The notes under the pieces: generated by a model
Seen by the model: the letters and a program-made list of their open reading frames with translations, nothing else
Databases searched by the model: none
Told to the model about the DNA's origin: nothing
Source of the DNA: a virus
Direction: 5' to 3' (one strand)
IMG/VR virus record: IMGVR_UViG_3300033064_003389
Location: 1-52,064 of that record
Length of the DNA stretch: 52,064 bases
Position numbers and translations under genes: made by a program
In this document: in pieces, positions 39,510 to 47,211 of the stretch
Layout: each line of letters opens with the position of its first letter
How positions within the stretch are numbered: position 1 is the first letter of the stretch

Positions 39510-40620
39510 TAATACACCACCAGAAACTAATAGCGGATCTACCACTCCACCGGCCAACGTTACTCCAGACAGCCAAGACGTAGTAACACAGCCGGAGCTA
39601 GATGGGTCTACTGATACTGATATTGTTGACGATAAACATAATCGTGACGTTACTCCTACAAAAACAACTCGTACAGTGTTAAGTAACCCACAACAAGCTA
39701 AGAATATATTATTTCAGCAAGCTGATAAAGCCAGAAACCCTGACAAAAATCCTAAGTCTTCTAAGAAATCTCCTACATCTGATAGTAAGCTAACTAAACC
39801 AAAATTAAAGCGCCAGTCTATTGCCCCTATAAAGCTTGCAGGGCCAAAACCACTTAGGAAAAGACAAACATCATCTATTCAAACAAGTATGGCGGCCATA
39901 CTCCCAGCCAGTCCAACCAGGCAAACACAGGGAATGCCTATGTACAGGTCTATTGAAGAAGCATCTGCTGCGGCAATTCTTCCCCCTGCCCCATCATTGT
40001 TACCACAAACTAGTCCAAGTCTGGGAGCAAGAAAACCCGGAACAGTTGGTTCTGTTCCAAGGTCTAAAGATCCATTCGCTTCTGCTCGTAAACAAAAACC
40101 AAAAGTAAATAGACGCCCAAACTCCGCTGTAAAGAAAGACGACCCTAAAGCTGCAGAACAGAAACCCCTATCAGTGGCTGAAATAATGAAGACTGAAGAT
40201 ACCATAGTTAAAAAACCTGCTGACGCGAAAGCCAAATTAGATATTGATAAGCGTGAGAGCGATAAAGCTAAAGAAGATTTTGATAATAAAGAAGAGACAA
40301 AAAATATACGTGCAGTAGGCAAGGAGCAGGCTGAATTAAATTCCTCTAAGAAGAAAAAGGAAGCCAACTCAGAACCTCGTAAACACAAACAAGAGTCAAA
40401 ACCAGAGGATACTATATCCGATATTAAGTCTGCCAGTAGAGTACCGATAGGTAAACAACCATCTCCACCGAGACTAGCTGAACCTAAACCACTTGTTGCA
40501 GCAGTAGTTACACGAAAACTTCCTGCCACAACTATTGTAGCGGATAAGCGTAAAAATACAAAAGCCATACCAAGGATATCACGTAAACAAACACCTAAAG
40601 TTGGGCGCAATAAACGGTAG
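39499..40620 (+). CDS. Highly basic, intrinsically disordered protein
   Basis: The start is set at the ATG at 39499, 11 bases inside the preceding gene; the frame extends 60 bases further upstream but those codons overlap the preceding gene and give a His-rich sequence unlike the rest. The 373-aa product is almost wholly Pro, Lys, Arg, Ser, Thr, Glu and Ala, with no hydrophobic core and no recognisable fold. Two short similar motifs, MAAILPASP and AAAILPPAP, lie about 35 residues apart and could be binding peptides. Middle parts (EAELNSS-type stretches around residues 250-300) are charged and may form helices. Such a protein in a structural operon is unusual; linker, scaffold or DNA-binding roles are possible. 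Confidence 0.6.
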   Translation: MANNNTPPETNSGSTTPPANVTPDSQDVVTQPELDGSTDTDIVDDKHNRDVTPTKTTRTVLSNPQQAKNILFQQADKARNPDKNPKSSKKSPTSDSKLTKPKLKRQSIAPIKLAGPKPLRKRQTSSIQTSMAAILPASPTRQTQGMPMYRSIEEASAAAILPPAPSLLPQTSPSLGARKPGTVGSVPRSKDPFASARKQKPKVNRRPNSAVKKDDPKAAEQKPLSVAEIMKTEDTIVKKPADAKAKLDIDKRESDKAKEDFDNKEETKNIRAVGKEQAELNSSKKKKEANSEPRKHKQESKPEDTISDIKSASRVPIGKQPSPPRLAEPKPLVAAVVTRKLPATTIVADKRKNTKAIPRISRKQTPKVGRNKR

Positions 40621-40625
40621 TAGTT

Positions 40626-41450
40626 ATGATTAGAATAAATGACATAACATACAATATCATTCCAGTTGTAGGAACAGCAACTCCTACATATAATATTACG
40701 TTTTCTATCCCAAGTACTAGCCCAGCCGAGCGTATACGATATTACAGATCAGACATAGCAGCAATAGATAGTGGGCTACATGATCCAGCAGATGAGTCCA
40801 CAGCATATTCATATGAATTCACAGGACTAACAGAATCTGATATTGAGGGCACATGGACAATCGAGTGGAGAAATGATGCTGAATTAGAATCATTAACCAG
40901 TACTCTTACAATACCAAACAGTGCAGTAACATCAACTACTGAAGCTGGTGGTCTAGATCCTGTTCCTTCTTCTGTTGACATAACAATATCAGGAGATAAC
41001 TCTCCATATGTTATGAAGAAAGTAGTGGCATCTAATTTTACAATGGGACTTGAAACATTTAGTATAGCAGCTGAATACGCGCCAATAAAAACTTACGTAC
41101 TGCCAAATGGTGCTAGAGCTGTAATGCTAGAAGTTAATGATTATGTTCCTAGTTCTTTTGGCACAAATAGAGAAGACTGGATTGTATATTCATTGATTAT
41201 TGAGAATCAAACCTATCAGATTACACCTAGAAATAGACAGGGACAATACCCTGTTATTTATCACCTAAATAGTCCACTTGTTGGCCCTGTTAGGGCAGTC
41301 AGAGAAGACAACAATGAAGGATTTATTGATACAACCTCAGGTAAGATAACAGAGGTTGGTATAAAAATAGAACTTGGTAGACCTGAGGCACAAACCTCAT
41401 CTACTCCAATAGTATTTGGATATAAATTGAAATACATAGATTATGACTAA
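40626..41450 (+). CDS. Beta-rich structural-region protein
   Basis: This 274-aa protein starts five bases after the preceding stop and overlaps the next gene by eight. It is rich in Thr, Ser, Ile and Val in alternating patterns. The first 100 residues look like an Ig-like or immunity-type beta-sandwich (RYYRSDIAAIDSG, then EGTWTIEWRND), and the last 130 form another with VMKKVVASNFTMGLETF and a C-terminal strand pair (VGIKIELGRP, then FGYKLKYI) that resembles the ends of the neighbouring proteins. I cannot name the family; the location argues for a peripheral baseplate or fibre-attachment part. Confidence 0.5.
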   Translation: MIRINDITYNIIPVVGTATPTYNITFSIPSTSPAERIRYYRSDIAAIDSGLHDPADESTAYSYEFTGLTESDIEGTWTIEWRNDAELESLTSTLTIPNSAVTSTTEAGGLDPVPSSVDITISGDNSPYVMKKVVASNFTMGLETFSIAAEYAPIKTYVLPNGARAVMLEVNDYVPSSFGTNREDWIVYSLIIENQTYQITPRNRQGQYPVIYHLNSPLVGPVRAVREDNNEGFIDTTSGKITEVGIKIELGRPEAQTSSTPIVFGYKLKYIDYD

Positions 41451-43515
41451 ACGTAAAGAACAAGTATACACAAAGATCATTAAAGATTTTGTTGCTGAAC
41501 ATGGTAGAGTACCTACTGAGGGAGAACTACATAAACTATCTGGAAATGATATGTATGTTCCTCTAACTGTTCCAATTGTTCCAAAAGATAAAGCTGTAAG
41601 TAATACAACATATTTTAAATCCACAGTACAAGGACTTCTTGATGACGGTTATGATATTATGAATCTTATCAAATATCAGACTGATCAAATCAAGCAGCTC
41701 CGCACCGCAATGCAGGCTCGCCAGGTTGAAAGCGAATTGAATCTGCGTAACAGTATAAACGAAATCCGGTTGCAGGAAACTTTAGAAGATTCCCGTGCAG
41801 CTGTAGTTGGTATTTTACCAGAGCCCTTAGAGAGGCTTTCAACCAATGTCATTCGCTCTGGCGATACTATCACCTTACTATCAGACCATAGCTACCCCAT
41901 TGAATATAGCATCGTTGACATGAAACCCTTCGCTGACAAGAGTGTACGTCGTTCTCAACTTGGTGAGTTTACTATCCCATATACTGCGATAGTGGCAGCA
42001 GAAAAGACATCTGCATATAGTGGAATTCAATTTCAAATGCTTCTAACGGAAGAAGCTCTAGTAACCCGACTACATTATGAGGGTAGTTCGTGCTTTGGTA
42101 CAGTAGAGATACTAAATGGAAACTCTGAAGAATGGCAAGCAATTACATCTAAACACTTCAGCGGAGATGATGATATTGCTATCTCTGAAAATGCAATCCG
42201 TATTAGAATTACTCTAACACAAGACTTAAATAGATCCTTAATTCGTATAAGTGATCTTCTATTATTCCAAGAACGCTATCCATCACAAGGATCATATACT
42301 TCATCCCCAATAAAACTTGTAGGTACTGGATCTTTAGACTTTAACTTCGAACAATATGTACCTAAAGGCACAAATATATCATGGGAATATGCAATAGATT
42401 CAAATGTTTCAGGAGATTATGTAAATCTATATGGAGACAGTGTTCCATTAGACAGTCCAAGTTTTGGTAATGCAACTTATAATTCCATAGCTGCTAGTGC
42501 AATTACATTTGCTACCATAGCCGGCTATGATTTGAATGAACAGTATCAAAGTCCAGCATGGGATACCATGGATGGAAGTGCATTATATAATATTGAATCC
42601 GGAAACTATCCGGAATTTACCGGATCGAGTGAAGTTGGTCCTGAACAATCCCCAGTCATTGACTTAGCAACTATAAGTGAAAAAGCTGTAGATGGTATGG
42701 TAAATATTACATATGGAAAGAATGCCTGGATATTTCGTGTAGGTACCCTTGAACGTGCAGTAATAGATGAGTCTGGTATTAGACGTATGGCTATGACTGG
42801 CTACCCTCACTGGTCAACACATCTACTAGTTGAGAATGATTTTGAACTTAGTGTGGATGATCCTTATGAAAGAATAAATTATATTCTTCTCGAACTCGGA
42901 GGACATGTATTAGTTCTTAAAAGGCCATTTACTTATACCCTGGTAAAAGGTATTTGGAAGTGCACTATAGCAATCGATGACGAGTATCTACAGACACAAG
43001 AAGATTTATCTGCTGTTAACAGAGCAGTTTCTTGTAGTGGTATTGATCCTAGGACGGCTATAAATACAGTTGATAAGAATGGGTCAATTCTTAAATTTTA
43101 TATCCAACCATTCCCTGTACCTATAGTATCAGAGCAGAGAATATTTACTGATCCAGATTACTCTGACTTCCAACGAGCTGCTGTAGCTTCGCGTATAGGG
43201 GAGAAGCACATACTTGTTCCAGATATGAGCGTAGATGCATCTAGTGTTGACTTTATATCTACAACATTTGAGATAAATTCTTTATCAGATATTTATGTTG
43301 TATCTAATATGGCAAACTTCTTTGACATAACTTATATGCAAGAAGTAGACAGCCCAGCTAAGTACATATTTGTACGAGCCAAGCTATCAACAACAGACAA
43401 AGATTTAACCCCAACTATAAGGGGAATATCATTATCGCTTAATGATGTTAAACGTGAGCCACCAGCTATAGTTAAACGACTAAAGAATGAAGGCTCAGTA
43501 AATCCACTGGAGTAA
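41443..43515 (+). CDS. Large structural-region protein with helical N-terminus and shared C-terminal beta module
   Basis: This 690-aa protein starts eight bases inside the previous gene. Residues 1-35 (KIIKDFVAEHGRVPTEGELHKL) look like a small helical domain, followed by a coiled-coil-like stretch near residues 70-120. The middle contains a galactose-binding-type beta-sandwich pattern (TRLHYEGSSCFGTVEI, then NAIRIRITLTQ). The C-terminus (YIFVRAKLSTTD, then LTPTIRGISLSL) matches the ends of nearby proteins. Codon use between about 41690 and 41970 is visibly different, with more CAG, CTG, CCC, ATC and CGC, suggesting this part may have a separate origin. Role is inferred as tail periphery. Confidence 0.5.
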   Translation: MTKRKEQVYTKIIKDFVAEHGRVPTEGELHKLSGNDMYVPLTVPIVPKDKAVSNTTYFKSTVQGLLDDGYDIMNLIKYQTDQIKQLRTAMQARQVESELNLRNSINEIRLQETLEDSRAAVVGILPEPLERLSTNVIRSGDTITLLSDHSYPIEYSIVDMKPFADKSVRRSQLGEFTIPYTAIVAAEKTSAYSGIQFQMLLTEEALVTRLHYEGSSCFGTVEILNGNSEEWQAITSKHFSGDDDIAISENAIRIRITLTQDLNRSLIRISDLLLFQERYPSQGSYTSSPIKLVGTGSLDFNFEQYVPKGTNISWEYAIDSNVSGDYVNLYGDSVPLDSPSFGNATYNSIAASAITFATIAGYDLNEQYQSPAWDTMDGSALYNIESGNYPEFTGSSEVGPEQSPVIDLATISEKAVDGMVNITYGKNAWIFRVGTLERAVIDESGIRRMAMTGYPHWSTHLLVENDFELSVDDPYERINYILLELGGHVLVLKRPFTYTLVKGIWKCTIAIDDEYLQTQEDLSAVNRAVSCSGIDPRTAINTVDKNGSILKFYIQPFPVPIVSEQRIFTDPDYSDFQRAAVASRIGEKHILVPDMSVDASSVDFISTTFEINSLSDIYVVSNMANFFDITYMQEVDSPAKYIFVRAKLSTTDKDLTPTIRGISLSLNDVKREPPAIVKRLKNEGSVNPLE

Positions 43516-43521
43516 ACACAA

Positions 43522-43800
43522 ATGGGCATAAATAATATAGCACCAGTACACCAGCCGCGCAATTTCCCGGCCAATCGGCCTATATCAAGCCGAAGGTTGA
43601 ATGTATCGTTCGATGAGATGCTCCGTGACCTTGTTGAATTATTTAATTCTCCGCTTCCAGGACTTGGTGCACTTAAGACTGCACTTGATTTATCTAATGG
43701 TAGACGATTCCATGGAATACAGACTACTGATAGGCTCGTACATGGAGGAACTGAAGGTCTTGAACAAGGGGATCATACAAAGAATTGGAGGAAAATCTAG
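43522..43800 (+). CDS. Small hypothetical structural-region protein
   Basis: This 92-aa protein is placed six bases after the preceding gene and its stop overlaps the next start. It opens with a Pro/Asn/Arg-rich stretch (HQPRNFPANRPISSRR), then has a helix (SFDEMLRDLVELFN) and a Gly-rich, His-containing C-terminal half (FHGIQTTDRLVHGG). There is no signal peptide or membrane segment. I do not recognise it; it might be an adaptor that joins one of the large beta-rich proteins to the tail. Confidence 0.6.
   Translation: MGINNIAPVHQPRNFPANRPISSRRLNVSFDEMLRDLVELFNSPLPGLGALKTALDLSNGRRFHGIQTTDRLVHGGTEGLEQGDHTKNWRKI
43787..43791 (+). promoter_or_regulatory. Ribosome binding site that sets the start at 43800
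   Basis: GGAGG at 43787-43791 lies eight bases before a GTG at 43800, which overlaps the TAG of the preceding gene. The only upstream in-frame alternative, TTG at 43785, overlaps the Shine-Dalgarno itself and so is unlikely to be used. The GTG start is therefore preferred. Confidence 0.7.
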
Positions 43801-44969
43801 TGGATAAATTAGCACGCGGTGCAAATATCGACTCAATAGTTCTTAATAAGAACATGACTGAGCTTAGCTCACTACTTGCTCAAGCGTTTTCATATAATAG
43901 TGAACTTCGTGGACGCCAAGCCATCCTTGACACGGCCTTACAAGGCGCATTAACTGCACTAGCAGACTATGGGGATCGTGTAGTTCCCAATCTAACTAAA
44001 TATAATGTTGAGTATAATTCAACTGGCGCATCAGCGAGTGAGCATATGTGGGCAGGTAACCCACCACATCTACTAAGTCAATTGCTATTCAATACAGTAC
44101 CATCAATCTCAACATGGGTATTCAATACTGCAATATCTAATAACAGTCTAACTATTGGTGTTGATAAATACTATTCAAAGATTTCTACCATCCCTAATGA
44201 CTATGGTGAAGAGATTCCATCTGCAGGAACTGTTGTCCTGATTGATGGAATTGAAGATGAAGACTGGGGATGGACATTATTATCTCCAGATATTCTATGG
44301 TGTAAAACTAGCTCATCTAATACAATGAATATTGTTATAACCCTACCACCAGGACTATCTCCAAATGTAAATCACATTGGTGTACAAACATTATTCCCAG
44401 TGAAGAACACATATCAAGTTAAGTATAAAAGCGTTGATGGATCTATTAATTTACTTAAAGACTCTCAAGGAACTACAACTCATAGTGTAACTAATGATTT
44501 CTATTTTCCTAATGCAAAATTTGGTGGACAGATAATACTTGAACTAACTAGTACACTACAAGACTCTGATGGAGATTATATATTTGGATTATCAGGTATT
44601 GTAGCTAGAGAGGACTTCTTTCAGCCCACTGGTTATATGATTAAACAAATTAGTCTACATGCGATAGACTCAGACTTAACTGCACGTTACTTGCACTCTA
44701 TATACTACTCTGGATCATTACAGTCTGTCTCTAGACTTAGTGATGCCATTCGTATACAAATAGGTTCTAGCCTTATCGATGATTCTGCTGGCAATAAAAA
44801 TGTATCAGGTGTAATATATGATAGTAATGTACATCCTCTTAGTGGAATTGGGGCTTATGGAATAAACCTAAGCTCGTCAACCTACTATGTGAAGGTCACA
44901 CTTAACACAGTTAATGGAATAACCCCAACACTTGAAGGTCTGCTATTTGAATATAGCAACGAGGTATAA
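43800..44969 (+). CDS. Beta-rich structural-region protein with C-terminal shared module
   Basis: This 389-aa protein starts at GTG, preceded by a strong GGAGG. The first 60 residues are helical (TELSSLLAQAFSYNSEL); the remainder is beta-rich. The final part (YYVKVTLNTVNG, then TPTLEGLLFEYSN) matches the ends of the two genes just upstream (YIFVRAKLSTTD, then TPTIRGISLSL), so the three proteins probably share a C-terminal beta-sandwich module. The role in the virion is unknown; the operon position suggests the periphery of the baseplate or a fibre base. Confidence 0.55.
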   Translation: MDKLARGANIDSIVLNKNMTELSSLLAQAFSYNSELRGRQAILDTALQGALTALADYGDRVVPNLTKYNVEYNSTGASASEHMWAGNPPHLLSQLLFNTVPSISTWVFNTAISNNSLTIGVDKYYSKISTIPNDYGEEIPSAGTVVLIDGIEDEDWGWTLLSPDILWCKTSSSNTMNIVITLPPGLSPNVNHIGVQTLFPVKNTYQVKYKSVDGSINLLKDSQGTTTHSVTNDFYFPNAKFGGQIILELTSTLQDSDGDYIFGLSGIVAREDFFQPTGYMIKQISLHAIDSDLTARYLHSIYYSGSLQSVSRLSDAIRIQIGSSLIDDSAGNKNVSGVIYDSNVHPLSGIGAYGINLSSSTYYVKVTLNTVNGITPTLEGLLFEYSNEV

Positions 44970-44974
44970 TAGTT

Positions 44975-45331
44975 ATGAGCACTGAAACAAGATTAATGGT
45001 ACTTGAAAGTAAAATAAAAGAACTAGAGGCAGAACTTGATGCATATAAAGTTTCATCAGCTGCCCAGTTTCAGACTGTTACGGCGGCAACAGTGGTTGAG
45101 TCTACACTTGAAGCCCTTATAACGGCACTCACTACAACAGTAACTGAACATACAGCAAAGTTTGCTCTTGTAAATCTACCATCAGAAAGTCAATACTATC
45201 TTAGACAAAATGATATAGTCGGATTAAAAAAGATTGTTGCACAAGCAGCAGCACTTAAATCCGAGGTTGATAAACAAATGAGTGCTCTAATATCTGCCTG
45301 GAGATCATTCAAAGCACAGCAAAACATATAA
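44975..45331 (+). CDS. Small coiled-coil protein upstream of the lysin
   Basis: This 118-aa protein begins with a strong heptad-type stretch (TRLMVLESKIKELEAELDAY) and has a second long helix near the end (KKIVAQAAALKSEVDKQMSALI). It lacks a hydrophobic membrane segment, so it is not an obvious holin. Its stop overlaps the next start (TAATG), so it is probably translated together with the M15 peptidase. It might be a structural coiled coil, a trimeric connector for fibres, or a partner of the lysin. No family is recognised. Confidence 0.55.
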   Translation: MSTETRLMVLESKIKELEAELDAYKVSSAAQFQTVTAATVVESTLEALITALTTTVTEHTAKFALVNLPSESQYYLRQNDIVGLKKIVAQAAALKSEVDKQMSALISAWRSFKAQQNI

Positions 45332-45729
45332 TGTCAGATTACATAAGACCAAATATAACAATAGCTGAAGCATCCTGCTCACACTGCGGTGTTCTACCAT
45401 CAGATCAATACTTAGACTGGTTCCAACATCTAAGAACTGTGTGTGGTTTTGCTCTTCCGTTTAGATCAATGTACAGGTGTCCTGATTGGAATGATAATAT
45501 CGGTGGATCCCCGTCTTCAGTACATTTACTATGTGCAGAAGATAATATATTTGGAGCAGCAGATATTGGAATATCTCGTAGTCAACCACGGAAACGATGG
45601 ACAATTATGGCTGCCGCATTAGAGTTTGGGATGAATAACTTTGAAGTCTGTGACTACCACCTACATATTGGCATAGCCCCAATTGATCACATACAGGTCC
45701 ATAAATTATATTGGAACACGAGTAAGTAG
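45331..45729 (+). CDS. M15-type zinc peptidase, likely endolysin or virion-associated lysin
   Basis: This 132-aa protein has the signature of the D-Ala-D-Ala carboxypeptidase-like M15 family: FRSMYRCPDWNDNIGG, then SSVHLL (His65), GAADIGI (Asp78) and YHLHIGI (His112). The three residues are the expected zinc ligands. In most family members the first His and the Asp are six or seven residues apart; here they are 13 apart, because about six residues (CAEDNI region) are inserted between them. Such enzymes cut peptide cross-links of peptidoglycan during entry or lysis. Translation overlaps the upstream coiled-coil gene. No signal peptide is visible, and no holin gene is adjacent. Confidence 0.75.
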   Translation: MSDYIRPNITIAEASCSHCGVLPSDQYLDWFQHLRTVCGFALPFRSMYRCPDWNDNIGGSPSSVHLLCAEDNIFGAADIGISRSQPRKRWTIMAAALEFGMNNFEVCDYHLHIGIAPIDHIQVHKLYWNTSK

Positions 45730-46921
45730 ACTGTGCTGTTGACATAACTAAGTCATAGGTATAGTAAATGTATAGAAGCCATAAAATAAGGTTATATCCA
45801 ACAACTAAACAATCTATCTACTTCATAAAAGCAGCCGGATGTTCTAGGCTTGCATATAATTGGTGTCTTTTCAAATGGAAATATATATATAACTCCGGGG
45901 GTAGTCCTTCCATATATGCATTAAAAAAACAATTTAATTCAATTAAAGCAATAGAATTTCCTTTTGTATACGAAGTAACAAAAACTGCCTGTGAGGGAGC
46001 ATTTAGAAATCTTAATAAAGCTTTTAACAACTTTTTTAATGGCACTGCAAAATATCCCAAGTTCAAAAAGAAAGGCATACATGACTCATTTTATATGAGT
46101 AATGATGTTTTTAAACTAGGAAATAAGTATATAATTATCCCAAAGCTAGGTAAAGTACGTATGGCTGAGTCTCTTCGTTTCAAAGGTAAAATTCTTTCTG
46201 CTACAGTATCTCGTACAGCGGATTTATGGTTTGTTTCAATTTCTATGAAAATACCAGATATTGTTGGGTGTGACAAAAACCAAGCACATCCAGCCATTGG
46301 TATAGATCTTGGATTGAACAAACTAGCGACCCTATCTGACGGAACAGTGTTCGAAAATCATAGAACAACAAAGCAACATGAAAATAGATTACGCATGCTA
46401 AATAAATCTCTGTCCAGAAAGAAGATAGGCAGTAATAACTACAATAAAGCTAAAACTAAATTAGCTAGAGCACACTATAAAATAATGTGTATCCGTCAAG
46501 ATGCCCTTCATAAAATGACAACATGTATTGCTAATAACTACTCGGATATTTATATAGAAGATCTGAATAATATTGGCCTATTAAAAAATAGAAGATTGTC
46601 TAAATCATTGTCAGATGCATCGTTTGGAGAAATACGTAGACAGCTAGAATATAAGTCAGATAAAGTCTGCACTGTAGACAGGTTCTTTCCTAGTACAAAA
46701 CTATGTATGAATTGTGGCACATTGCATGATATGCCACTAAACAAGAGAACTTTTAAATGTGATTGTAATAATATAGAGATAGATAGAGATATTCATGCAG
46801 CACAAAATATATTACGGCAGGGTTTGTCGTTTAAGCCTGTGGAGTCAGAAGCTCTGGTTCATAAACATTCGTTGATGAACGAAACTACTGACTGTGAAGC
46901 AGGAAGTCTAGGAGGATAGAC
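45730..46921 (+). mobile_element. IS200/IS605-type tnpB-only element (ends approximate)
   Basis: A tnpB gene without a tnpA partner is inserted in an otherwise uninterrupted structural operon. On the left, the interval 45730-45767 holds TTGAC within a small TGAC...GTCA palindrome (45740-45755), which could be part of a left end. On the right, hairpins overlap the 3' end of tnpB and the next gene begins immediately. IS605 elements make no target duplication, so exact ends cannot be fixed without an empty-site comparison. The given limits are my estimate. Confidence 0.5.
45768..46919 (+). CDS. tnpB: TnpB RNA-guided nuclease (IS200/IS605 OrfB family)
   Basis: This 383-aa protein has the full TnpB layout. 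The N-terminal helix-turn-helix-like part begins MYRSHKIRLYPTTKQ; the central part includes KYPKFKKKG; the RuvC-like nuclease has GIDLGLNKLA (Asp180), IEDLNNIG (Glu264) and IDRDIHAAQNI (Asp339/Asp341). The zinc finger between the last two has CMNC (313-316) and CDC (331-333); most family members have CxxC for the second pair, so this one is slightly unusual. The C-terminal extension (PVESEALVHK to EAGSLGG) is typical of the region overlapping the guide RNA gene. All catalytic residues are intact, so it may be active. No tnpA is present, so it cannot transpose alone. Confidence 0.93.
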   Translation: MYRSHKIRLYPTTKQSIYFIKAAGCSRLAYNWCLFKWKYIYNSGGSPSIYALKKQFNSIKAIEFPFVYEVTKTACEGAFRNLNKAFNNFFNGTAKYPKFKKKGIHDSFYMSNDVFKLGNKYIIIPKLGKVRMAESLRFKGKILSATVSRTADLWFVSISMKIPDIVGCDKNQAHPAIGIDLGLNKLATLSDGTVFENHRTTKQHENRLRMLNKSLSRKKIGSNNYNKAKTKLARAHYKIMCIRQDALHKMTTCIANNYSDIYIEDLNNIGLLKNRRLSKSLSDASFGEIRRQLEYKSDKVCTVDRFFPSTKLCMNCGTLHDMPLNKRTFKCDCNNIEIDRDIHAAQNILRQGLSFKPVESEALVHKHSLMNETTDCEAGSLGG

Positions 46922-46923
46922 AT
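46816..46923 (+). ncRNA. Candidate omega-RNA (TnpB guide RNA) overlapping the tnpB 3' end
   Basis: Three hairpins can be drawn. CAGG at 46818-46821 pairs with CCTG at 46836-46839. GTTCAT at 46857-46862 pairs with ATGAAC at 46875-46880 and the helix continues with AAC/GTT after an A-G mismatch, closing an ATTC tetraloop. GTCTA at 46906-46910 pairs with TAGAC at 46917-46921 around a GGAGGA loop. Known TnpB guide RNAs are encoded in exactly this place, with the guide coming from sequence just past the right end. The guide would then read into the start of the next gene. Confidence 0.45.
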
Positions 46924-46968
46924 ATCAGCACTCGTCGATATGAAACCACAGTAACAACAAACGCAAGT

Positions 46969-47211
46969 GTGTCTATTACCCAGCAGGGAGGTCTAAAACG
47001 ACTCTTCCGAAAAGCTGATGTAGACGGGCATGTGTATTTTTATGACTACGAACTCCCCTATGATACAATTTGGGATGTTAAATACATGCAGGAAGATGAA
47101 GACTTCTGGCGTTTTCACGAGGAACTTAGTGTACGTGAAGCAGTTAGTGAGGATCAAGTACCTCCAGATAACTCTGACTATCAAACAAGCAGAACAGGAA
47201 TGGAAGCATAA
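46969..47211 (+). CDS. Small structural-region protein with apparently damaged or non-canonical start
   Basis: The annotated start is a GTG with no ribosome site, giving 80 aa. The frame stays open upstream to 46912 and reads ISTRRYETTVTTNASV, which looks like genuine protein sequence. A GGAGG at 46911-46915 lies eight bases before an ATC codon at 46924, exactly where an ATG would be expected. The true N-terminus is therefore probably at 46924, with ATC as start or as a mutated ATG. The product is acidic, with RLFRKADVDGHVYFYDYELP and IWDVKYMQEDEDFW segments; the family is unknown. Its stop overlaps the next ATG. The tnpB insertion immediately upstream may have caused the change. Confidence 0.55.
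   Translation: MSITQQGGLKRLFRKADVDGHVYFYDYELPYDTIWDVKYMQEDEDFWRFHEELSVREAVSEDQVPPDNSDYQTSRTGMEA

Noticed and set aside
39879-40610. Minus-strand ORF of 243 codons opposite the disordered protein
   Set aside because: Its apparent hydrophobic, Leu/Ser-rich sequence is the mirror of Lys/Glu-rich codons on the + strand; no ribosome site or context supports it.
44975-45331. Holin for the adjacent lysin
   Set aside because: The protein is a soluble coiled coil with no transmembrane segment.
45739-45765. TTGACA and TATAGT as a tnpB promoter
   Set aside because: The boxes are good but the spacing is only 15 bases and transcription would begin at or after the ATG at 45768. It might still be part of the element's left end.
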